Assembly: GCA_026182355.1 (NCBI GenBank)
Contig: JAPFBL010000568.1
Coordinates: forward strand, 62,001 to 126,000
DNA length: 64,000 nt
Direction: 5' to 3'
Origin: Hermatobates lingyangjiaoensis
Taxonomy: Eukaryota > Arthropoda > Insecta > Hemiptera > Hermatobatidae
Shown: piece after piece, positions 55,386 through 64,000 of the stretch
Position numbering within the stretch: the first letter of the stretch is position 1
Layout: every line of letters starts with the position of its first letter
Made by a program: the position numbers and the translations under genes
Notes under the pieces: generated by a model
The model's input: only the letters and a program-made list of their open reading frames with translations
Told to the model about the DNA's origin: nothing
Database searches by the model: none

Positions 55386-56460
55386 ATTTAACCAACATAA
55401 AATAACATTAATGTAAAGAATGTGTCTTTATAATATTATCTTATATTAAGGTAATATAATAATCGTATTTAAACTGACAGTTGTGTTCAACTTTGTATTC
55501 CTACAATTATTCATTTTAAACCTCTAATTCAGCGGTTCCCAACCTTTCAAATATCGGTAAAATATCTTTTATACATTTATTTTTTCTATAAGAAACTGGC
55601 ATATATTACAATTTATTAGTGAAGTAACTGTATATTCCTTAAATATATGATTAATATAGAATTTATTCATTAATCTCAAAGCTCCTACAAAATATTAATT
55701 AATTGCAAATCAATTTCAAAGTATTCAAGCAAACAAATTTCATACCGTTATGTAACTTTACTAAAGTATGTTTATGAACTGACCTTAATGAGACGGCTGG
55801 TATTGTAGCTTTTTAGCTAGCAATTCTATCCTGGGCTCCTTTGTCGATATGGCACACCTCAAGTCGTGTTCCACATCTAATTTATTTCGGTCTGCAGTTT
55901 AATCAGATATTTTTTTCGATCTATTGTCTACATTGGTTGTTTAACATCAAAAGGGTGCGTAATATTTCTAGCATAACTAGATCATGCCTGTATATTTTTG
56001 CAGAACTTTTTAAGTAGTGTTTTTTTTTACGTCCAAACCACATAAGAAAAGAGAAAGAAGACTAAGGTCTTTCAAGTGAAACGAAACATGTTCAATACAT
56101 GTCTCGGACGTTATGTTCAGTGACTTAATTTCTGTTACATTTAGTATCGTAGTGTGAATTTTAAATAATGGTTTTAATTTTATTTTATAATATTATTTAT
56201 TTAACTGCTTTCTGTTTTTACCGTGTTTTATATAATATTCACGTTCGGGTCAAAATCAATTGGCGACCCCATGGCATTGGTATCACGACCCCATTTGGGG
56301 TCGCGACCCACAGGTTGGGAACCACTGCTCTAATTTAATAGTTATTTTATATATACTTTCGGATCATACATCTGTTTATTGCTTAAGTTTCAAATACAAT
56401 TGTTATTTCAAAATATTGGCTTTGAAAGTTTGATTTGTACTTGGAAAACTGACCGATTCC
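55386..56460. repeat. Second copy of the 33110 repeat, split by a hAT
   Basis: 55388-55529 and 56328 onward align with 33115-33250 and beyond. The end, near 56440, carries a family D-like GAAAACTGACCGATTCCTGA. Confidence 0.6.
55530..56327. mobile_element. hAT-type non-autonomous element, 798 bp
   Basis: Ends CAGCGGTTCCCAACCTTTC and the inverse of CAGTGGTTCCCAACCTGTGG. CTCTAATT is exactly duplicated at 55522-55529 and 56328-56335. The homologous site near 33237-33250 is empty. No transposase seen. Confidence 0.93.
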
Positions 56461-56480
56461 TGATAAATAACATTTGTTGT

Positions 56481-56520
<40 letters not shown>

Positions 56521-56575
56521 CACTGTTTCGTTATTGAGGGCTAGGTCAAATAAAAGAAAATAAACTCCTTTCTAG

Positions 56576-56613
56576 GCCGACGTTTCGATGTATTTGTACA
56601 TCATCTTCAGGGC
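56576..56613 (-). ncRNA. Hammerhead-like motif (family J), left arm
   Basis: Mirror of 56977-57014 with no difference in the core: GCC, CTGAAGA, T, GATGTA/TACATC, GAA, ACGT, C, GGC. Confidence 0.6.
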
Positions 56614-56976
56614 TAAAATTAGAGTAAGACTATAATACATTTATCAAAACAATCTACAACTCACAAAGAGAAATAACACACACTTTTGTTAAACCAACAG
56701 ATACATACAAAAGGTTATTTTATAATCAGAGTTGTTGAGTACACATCTATTTAAAAGTATCAGACAAAAGGAAATTAGTTTTACCTTTTAGCACACTTTC
56801 CAAGGTAAAACTAATTTCCTTTTGTCTGATACTTTTAAATAGATGTGTACTCAACAACTCTGATTATAAAATAACCTTTTGTATGTATCTGTTGGTTTAA
56901 CAAAAGTGTGTGTTATTTCTCTTTGTGAGTTGTAGATTGTTTTGATAAATGTATTATAGTCTTACTCTAATTTTAG

Positions 56977-57014
56977 CCCTGAAGATGATGTACAAATACA
57001 TCGAAACGTCGGCC
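56977..57014 (+). ncRNA. Hammerhead-like motif (family J), right arm
   Basis: GCC (56977-56979), CTGAAGA (56980-56986), one T, stem GATGTA/TACATC with CAAA loop, GAA, self-complementary ACGT (57007-57010), C, then GGC (57012-57014) pairing with GCC. Same order as the textbook type I hammerhead, with a stem III that can form only between two molecules. Confidence 0.6.
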
Positions 57015-57114
57015 TAGAAAGGAGTTTATTTTCTTTTATTTGACCTAGCCCTCAATAACGAAACAGTGAATATAATAGAAGAGGTCAATAACAATTTTTG
57101 AGTTTATATATATA

Positions 57115-57605
57115 TATATATATATATTGTTGAAAAATAGAGCATGCATTCACGACTTTATTAAGTAGCTGTTCTTTTTTCCTACAGCTTGGTCTCCCTT
57201 TCTCTCTTCACCTGAAGTCGGATTGCCAGAAAATTTGAGTCTGAAAGTGTGTTTCTTTACTTTCTGTGATATGTATCTTCTATTTTGAACTGTTATTGTT
57301 TCCAGTTTGGATTGTCTTTCCGTTTAAAATGATTGTTATGAGTATTGTAAAGTAGATATGACAAATGTCCATTTTCTTTTGTTAGTTTATAGCCCTGAGG
57401 ATGTCTTCAAATAAAGACGAAACGTTGGCGAAAAGGTGATTCCATATATTAACCTTGACCAAATTCCAAGAAGAAGAAAAAGTGTTTATTAGTAATTTGT
57501 GATCAAGAAAACAATACCTTATTATATTTATATATATATAGTTCAATGTACAAAAAGGAAACATAGAGAAATTAAAACCACACGCTTACAGTCTCTAGTT
57601 ATCAC
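57115..57605. repeat. Half-units of families B and E and relatives
   Basis: 57180-57300 resembles the 10200-10320 half-unit (CCGGATTGCCAGAAAATTTG type); 57355-57500 is a family B unit; 57540-57600 is a family E fragment. Each is single, without an inverted partner. Confidence 0.6.
57392..57429 (+). ncRNA. Hammerhead-like motif (family B)
   Basis: GCC, CTGAGGA (57395-57401), T, stem GTCTT/AAGAC with a 6-nt loop, GAA, self-complementary ACGT (57422-57425), T, GGC pairing with GCC. One of the most complete copies in the window. Confidence 0.6.
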
Positions 57606-57839
57606 TTTCATCGGTGCATAAATATATATATATATATATATGTTACATTATAGAGTATAATAGTATATATATAATAGTTATAACTTAAAATTACAATACA
57701 ACTAACAAACAACAACAACAAACTTACAATTATCAACATCTGTATCTAATTTGGATATTCAGATATTTTGCTTAATACGTTTAATAAAATTTGTAATATT
57801 TTTTAATACATTTAAATTTTTAACACTTCTGAAACCGAG

Positions 57840-58640
57840 CATAGGCAAAATTGAATAAGGAGCGAAGCTAATCTCTTTTTGAATTGTTTTTAACAAGTCT
57901 TTTCTCTTTGATTTGTTTAGTTTGCTATTCCATTACATGTGTTCAATAGAATCTACCCCCTCTTTGCGAAAACAGATGCCATTATCCATACTATTTTTAC
58001 AGAATAAACTATTGTTGAAAGAAAAATTATTACTTGTGATTATGTTTATAATAACTTTCGCTTTTCTTGGCAGATCACAGAATGTGAAAAACCAAGGTTT
58101 ATTTGAATCATTATAAAATTGTTTAAAGTTAAAGTTACCCTTAATTAACCGATTTCTTTCATTCTAATTATATTTTCGGTTTTAAATTTCTTTTTATAGT
58201 TTCCATAAAAATCAGAAAAAGGAATTGATTCATTAAGAACTAACTGGAATTTTGTCGCATTTTTTGCTGGTTCATCGGTTAATTCATTACCCAAAATTCC
58301 TTTATGAGCCGATACCTACACTAACAAAATTTCAAATCTTATATCAATAGCATAAGCTAAATTCTGTATAATGTCCTGAATTAATGGTTAATTTAACTGA
58401 ACTAAACCTAGTGTCTGCATTGTGCTGCTCTCTAGGACTGTTATTGACAACTAATCTTATCTATTTCATTAATCTTCAAAAGCTCCTTTATTAGCCGAAA
58501 TTCCTTTATGAGTTTGTTACCTACATTAACAAAATTACGCTAGCATGAAAGCTAAATTTTGTCTAATTTGGTGGATGAAAGATGAACTTAACTAAACTTA
58601 GTGTCAGCATTGTGCTGCTCTCTAGGACTCTTTTTTACAA
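57840..58640 (-). mobile_element. LINE fragment with RNase H end
   Basis: The - strand reads VSAHKGILGNELTDEPAKNA and TKFQLVLNESIPFSDFY, the last RNase H motif (HxGIxGNExxDxxAK) and following region of a non-LTR retrotransposon, with DIIQNLAYAIDIRFEILL upstream. Stops and shifts follow. The upstream part is partly duplicated: 58395-58440 resembles 58580-58630 (AGTGTC(A/T)GCATTGTGCTGCT). Confidence 0.75.
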
Positions 58641-58737
58641 CTAATCTTATCTATTGCAACTACTTTGAAATTAATGCACAAGAATCAAAGAAAAGTTCAT
58701 TAATTAACCGCTTTAATGCTATGATAGGTATCTAAAC

Positions 58738-59450
58738 AAATCTGGAGTGGTCTACACTCAACTTTACTATAAGTAACCATAATATCATATTTCTTGTGTA
58801 TATAATATATAATGTTCTATTTAAATATCATATAAATGTCTAAATGGCAGATGTTCATTAATCTTTCATTCCTGTAGGTAGTACAGATAGTGATTGATTC
58901 ATTCTTCAATATATACGCTTTACTTTTGTATATCACACCACTGATGTATATAATATCATTAGCATAACTGCAGCAGTAATAACATTTTTAAAAAGCAAAA
59001 AGATAGATTTCGTGTTTCGAAATAATCTCTTATAGGAGAACATGACTTTTGTTCCAGTAGCCAGTGGATCTCTTACATACTTTAACTTACTTCCTTCTAC
59101 ATTGAATATTGAAGACAAATTTTCACATTTAAAACAAAAAAATACTGCTACTTTTTCTGAAAAATATCAGAAAAATCGAATGAAATATATTTTCAAGATA
59201 TATTTTTAATGAAATTGTTTTAAGACAACAGACATATTCCTCTTTCTTGAGGAAAGAGTCCATTCCCCACACTTCAATATCATGCAAAGATACTATAATT
59301 CATAAACAAACAATTTTTTATGTTTACGTAATAGTTACTTGCTAATAATATGTATTATTTATTAGTTATTGAAATAAAATATTTCCCGTTGTTTTAAAAA
59401 TATGAATATATTTTTCGTTTATTACATTTGTAACCTCAAAGATTTGAACT
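58738..59450. mobile_element. 1.6-kb inverted-repeat element, copy 3, truncated
   Basis: Opens AATCTGGAGTGGTCTACACT and TTTACTATAAGTAA, as copy 2. It ends near 59450 (AATATTTCCCGTTGTTTTAA followed by AACCTCAAAG), where the satellite begins, so the second terminus is lost. Confidence 0.6.
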
Positions 59451-60270
59451 AATGGAACTGGCTCTACCCATGGTCAAACTCTGATTCCGGAGCTGAAGCT
59501 GGACCCATAGCCTTTAAAAAGATTAGCTCCAGAGTTGAGCTGATACACGTACTATGAGCATTATGCACTAATGAAACTGGCTCCACCCATGGTCAAACAC
59601 TGGATCCGGGGCTGGAACTGGAGCCATAGCCTTTAAAAAGAGATTAGCTCCGGAGTTGAGCTTATACATGTACTATGAGCATTATGCACTAATGAAACTG
59701 GCTACACCCATAGTAAAACACTGGATCCGGAGCTGGAGTTGGAGCCATAGCCTTTAAAAAGAGATTAGCTCCGGAGTTGAGCTTATACACGTACTATGAG
59801 CATTATGCACTAATGAAACTGGCTACACCCATAGTAAAACACTGGATCCGGAGCTGGAGTTGGAGCCATAGCCTTTAAAAAGAGATTAGCTCCGGAGTTG
59901 AACTTATACACGTACTATGAGCATTATGCACTAATGAAACTGGCTACACCCATAGTAAAACACTGGATCTGGAGCTGGAGTTGCAGCTATAGCCTTTAAA
60001 AAGATTAGCTCCGGAGTTGAGCTTATACACGTACTATGAGCATTATGCACTAATGAAACTGGCTCCACTCATGGTCAAACACTGGATCCGGAGCTGGAGT
60101 TGGAGTCATAGCCTTTAAAAAGATTAGCTCCGGAGTTGGGCTGATACGCGTACTATGAGCATTATGCACTAATGAAACTGGCTCCACTCATGGTCAAACA
60201 CTGGATCCGAAGCTGGAGATGGAGCCACAGCCTTTAAAAAGATTAACTCCGGAGTTGAGCTGATTACATA
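59446..60270. repeat. ~120-bp satellite, ~7 copies
   Basis: Units with ATGCACTAATGAAACTGGCT, CACTGGATCCGGAGCTGGAG and GATTAGCTCCGGAGTTGAGC; starts near 59563, 59684 and 59804, period 119-121. GGAGCTGGA and GCTCCGGAG can pair within the unit. Less AT-rich than surrounding DNA. Confidence 0.93.
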
Positions 60271-60829
60271 TACTACGTTCGTTTGCACTATAATACATAG
60301 CATACAAAAGCGGTTTTAACACATAAATACTCGTCAATTATTAATAAAAAATTAATGTTAAACCATTACTTTTCCAAATATAACACTTTTATTACAAAAC
60401 TTTTTTTTTTATTTTTAGTGTAATATGAAAGATTGTTGAAACGTTGGCAACACTATTATTTTAAAAAGAGGTTCTGGATGTAATTCCTCTTGAGCGTAAC
60501 TAATTGTGTGTCATTGAAACACTATCAGATTACATTATACGTCTGACAAAGAAAGAGATATTTCATTGCTAAAGGAGAACAAAGATGGCACATATAATTG
60601 ATGCAATTCACATCCTAATTTTCTACTGACTGCACATTAGTGTAGTTTTTTGCAAAGATGATTTTTCTGTTTGTTCTAATATTTTTAAACTAAACCTATA
60701 ATTCATTTATTATTGAATATTAAAATATATAAAAATGATTAGTTAATTTAAATATCATATATACTTAATGCCTAATTTTACAGATATTAATAAGTGACAG
60801 TACTCCGATATGACATTAGGGTCGAACGG
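60271..60829. other. AT-rich spacer
   Basis: A lone GAAACGTTGGCAACAC phrase near 60437 recalls the Penelope-like stem III region, without a core. No gene seen. Confidence 0.35.
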
Positions 60830-62130
60830 ATTGATAAATAAACAAATAATATATACTGATACAGCTGGCATACTGTTGTATACTGATACTGATATACTAT
60901 ATAACTGACATGCAAATGTACCGTACAACTGGTACACTGCCATATACTGATATACTGATACAACTAATATAATGCTGCATACTGATACTGTTGTGCTATA
61001 TAACTGATTTACTGAGACAACTGATATACTGTTGTATATCGGGACTGATATACTGTACAACTGTTATACTGATACAACTGATATACTGCTACTGATATAC
61101 TGATACCGATATAATATATAACTAATTTACTGAGACAACTAATGTACTGCTGTATACCGGGACTGATATACTGTATAACTGTTATACTGATATACTGTTG
61201 CATACTGATACTGATATTCTGTATAAATGATTTACTGAGACAGTTGATACACTGTTTCCTACTGATGGTGATATACTTTATAAGTGGTACTGATACAATA
61301 CTTATACTGTTGTATACTGATACTATATAGCTGATATACTGGTGTATACAGATATTGATATACTGATGCAACTAGAATACTGTTGTATACTGATACTGAG
61401 TAATTGGTATACTTTTATATTCTGATATACTTTATAATTCATATACTGAAATGACTAATATACTTCTGCATAATGATACTGTTATGCTATATAACTGATT
61501 TACCGAGACAACTGATATACTGTTGTATATCGGGACTGATATACTGTACAATTGTTATACTGTTGCATACTGATACCGATAAAATATATAACTAATTTAC
61601 TGAGACAACTAATGTACTGTTGTATACCGGGTCTGATATACTGTATAACTGTTATACTGATATACTGTTGCATACTGATACTGATATTCTGCATAAATGA
61701 TTTACTGAGACAGTTGATACACTGTTTCCTACTGTTGGTGATATACTTTATAAGTGGTACTGATACAATACTTATACTGTTGTATACTGATACTATATAA
61801 CTGATATACTGGTGTATACAGTTATTGATATACTGATACAACTAGAAATCTGTTGCATACTGATACTGTACAATTGGTATACTTTTATATACTGATATAC
61901 TTTATAATTCATATACTGATATGACTAATATAATGCTGCATACTGATACTGTTATGCTATATAACTGATTTACTGATGCAACAGATATACTGTTGTATAC
62001 CATGACTGATATACTGATACAAGTGATATACTGCTGCAAACGGATACTGTTATACTGTATTACTGATTTACTGAGACAACTTATATACTGTTGTATACTG
62101 ATACAGATATACTGTATATCTGAAATACAG
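60830..62130. repeat. ATACTGAT-type satellite with a large duplicated block
   Basis: Irregular short units (TATACTGATACAACTGATAT, TATACTGTTGTATACTGATA). A block at about 61010-61385 recurs at about 61495-61855 with high identity and small indels, so recent duplication of ~485 bp was added to an older short repeat. Frames rich in Tyr/Ile/Ser on both strands are translations of the repeat. Confidence 0.9.
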
Positions 62131-63829
62131 CAATGATGTAGCAACTACTCTTGGCACCCACAAGGTTCTAAGATTTACTTCGTTAGCCGTTAACTTCCAA
62201 AATTCAAGAGTCCTCAAATATAATAGTGTTTATATACTACTAAAACATTCATAGTGAATGAATGTTATTCATTCGTATCTCATGTAAATAATTCATTAAT
62301 ATAGAATGAATTAATCTGCGTCCAAAACACAGTAAAAAAATAAAAAATGAATTAGATCTTTCAGCCAAAATAAGTGCAACTGAAATTGTTGAGTTTTGTT
62401 TCACATGCTTATTTTAATTTTATAAACATTTTAATTTTATTCATGCTTAAATTTTCATTTTTGACAAACATAAAACTGTTAATTATTCCAATAGAAATAC
62501 TTAAATAATTCTAAAAATTTAGTCTAGAAAGAATACTTTAAATTCAATAGAATTTTATATAAAATATAAAGATAATACTACATTTTCATAATTTAATGTT
62601 GTTTATTCAGTAATTTTAGTTGTTATTGCCGGTTTTGTTATTTAATAAGTATGAATACATCTAGTATCTTATTGATTTATAATTCACTTGTTTTATTATT
62701 TTCTAGGGAATATTTACTTTGTTGATTATGTTGGTATGCCTGCAAGCTAGTGAAAAAGCCGACCCTGCTCCTTAGAATTAGTCCCAGTCGATTCTACAGC
62801 TACATAGTGTTTAGATAACGGATAAAAGTTCATTTTAAACTGAAATCTATTTTGTTAGCCTTTTTATATTTTGTTTTATTTTTTCATCTAAATGTTCTTG
62901 AAATATGACACAGACTAATGATATGAATATAGCAGTTAAAGTATTAAAATTGTACTTAAGAAAGGTAAGTTCTTATCAATATATTTTGTTTCGTATTTAA
63001 AATTGTTTGTTTATTTAAACTTAATTGTTACATATTTTTAATTTTGAGCTAACTATACTTAATTTAAATATGTAACATCTCTACTATAAAGTTATATTTT
63101 AAATGCCAGAAGCTGTTATTTTTAAATACATAAACACTATTCAGTAAATCACTGGATAAAATCATTATATTTGTTCAATTTGTGGTTACGCTTATTTCCA
63201 CTTGTCATTTTGTGCCCGATATTCCAGTAATTTTCATTTCCTGTAATATAAACAAGTTATTTTTAATTTTATTGCTTACTTCCATTTTTTTTTACAAATT
63301 GTCAATAAAATACTTAGTAAAACTGATTTCTAATATAGATTTTTTTAAAGGAACTGTTTAAAAAAATAAGATATCCTCTTTCTCATTTCTCAAAGAAACT
63401 AGAATTGAAAGTTGAAACAGTCAATTATTTTCTAAATTTAACTTAGGGGCAATTTCTCTCTAGAACTCGTTTTTAATTTCAAAATAACTGATTAAAGCCA
63501 GGAAATTACTAATGCTTTTTAAATTTTAAGTCATTTTTGAACAACTTTAACTATTTAATTTTTATTTTATTTATTTTTTAAGTCAGTACTGACTAATACT
63601 TATGAACTATTTATTTCTGTAAGTTTTATTAATAATAATTTGGTAATATTCTTTTACTTGAAATGTATGTATGGTTTATTTATTCAAAGTGTAATTATTA
63701 TTATTTTTTAGTATATTTTATTTATATAACTGATATTTTATTTTGTACAATTAGGATTCCTCGTGTGAATTTGACAGTTCTTTTCTGTTGAAAATACTAT
63801 ATGTGTTTGTGTCATGCATGTATTATACA
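62131..63829. other. AT-rich sequence, nothing supported
   Basis: About 1.7 kb without repeat partners in this window, tandem arrays or open frames of note. GTATGCCTGCAAGCTAGTGA near 62732 and the short GC-richer stretch to 62800 could be exon-like, but I found no frame and splice pair to support it. Confidence 0.35.
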
Positions 63830-64000
63830 GTATCGCTGATAAATTTCAAGACGGATTTCCCAAAAATTTGTCTGTAAGTGTGTTTCTTTTACTTTGTGTG
63901 CTACCTATCTTCAGTTTTGAACTGTTTTAGATATATATATAAAGATTTCACATAAACACGTGAAATAACAAGCGGTCTTCGTCAGAGTCAGTTGGTCTTT
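63830..64000 (+). repeat. Penelope-like half-units at the window end
   Basis: 63840-63925 matches the half-unit at 57220-57300 (AAATTTGTCTGTAAGTGTGTT type). From 63938 a family A unit begins (CACATAAACACGTGAAATAA) and jumps early to CGGTCTTCGTCAGAGTCAG, so it carries an internal deletion. Confidence 0.6.

Larger units (their letters stand above)
56515..57105. mobile_element. Near-perfect Penelope-like palindrome (family J)
   Basis: Arms about 56520-56785 and 56810-57080 are almost identical reverse complements (about 270 bp each) around a short centre near 56795. (TA)n flanks both sides. Each arm bears an intact core. A more decayed copy with a shorter centre is at 10875-11235. Confidence 0.85.

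Noticed and set aside
56520..57080. Large palindromes as transcription terminators or replication origins
   Set aside because: The arms are hundreds of bases of transposon sequence with ribozyme-like cores, in a eukaryote; no reason to invoke terminators.
60755..62144. Frames of 60-120 residues rich in Tyr, Ile and Ser
   Set aside because: They lie wholly in the ATACTGAT-type satellite and occur on both strands.

Overview
The window looks like part of a large, AT-rich, repeat-laden arthropod (most likely insect) nuclear genome. The grounds are spliced exons with GT/AG borders, a bHLH gene of the arthropod Fer2 type, a small basic gene resembling insect MST-HMG-box (protamine-like) sperm proteins, tRNA-derived SINEs ending in (AACCT)n, and many kinds of decayed transposon. 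No bacterial-type gene, operon or CRISPR array is present. I cannot name the species.

Real genes are few. (1) A Fer2-like bHLH transcription factor lies on the + strand from about 1.25 or 5.2 kb to 15.46 kb. Exons at 5233-5351, 11456-11594 (3' border uncertain), 12455-12663 and 15346-15461 have matching splice phases; a possible earlier exon lies at 1249-1388. (2) A 103-residue lysine/arginine-rich protein with an HMG-box-like second half is split between 47410-47624 and 52615-52711. Its 5-kb intron is mostly a 72-bp minisatellite of about 55 copies (48112-52110). (3) A tRNA-Glu(CTC) gene lies on the - strand at 45342-45413. Everything else is mobile or tandem DNA, plus AT-rich spacer in which I see no gene.

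The dominant repeat class is a set of short elements, usually in inverted pairs, set in (TA)n tracts (about 1.5-5.1, 9.2-11.3, 12.7-14.4, 15.5-18.4, 22.4-23.5, 26.4, 30.5-31.2, 36.5-38.3, 40.9-41.6 and 56.5-57.6 kb). Nearly all carry a hammerhead-ribozyme-like core: CTGANGA, a stem, GAA, a short self-complementary stem III, then the return strand of stem I. In three places this core lies just 3' of decayed C-terminal coding sequence of Penelope-like elements, and a decayed GIY-YIG endonuclease piece lies at 18.2 kb. I therefore read them as Penelope-like 3' ends and pseudo-LTRs.

Other mobile DNA: five complete hAT-type elements with 8-bp target duplications (14425, 28704, 41085, 52885, 55530) and a sixth with an imperfect one (38338); Helitrons at 1-868 (-), 31710-33102 (+) and 42868-43719; three SINEs with target duplications; RNase H-bearing LINE fragments at 5.5, 6.4 and 57.9 kb; mariner-like remnants at 42.0 and 44.2 kb; and a 1.6-kb inverted-repeat family in three copies.

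Tandem arrays occur at 12.1 kb (a repeated splice acceptor), 18.5 kb (88 bp), 21.4 kb (48 bp, higher order 190 bp), 27.6 kb (about 185 bp), 35.0 kb (114 bp, each unit holding an acceptor-15 nt-donor cassette), 40.1 kb (SINE heads), 48.1 kb (72 bp), 59.4 kb (about 120 bp) and 60.8 kb (ATACTGAT-like). The most interesting signals are the two arrays that repeat splice sites, the ribozyme-like palindromes (several lie in sense orientation inside Fer2 introns), and the sperm-protein-like gene interrupted by the minisatellite.
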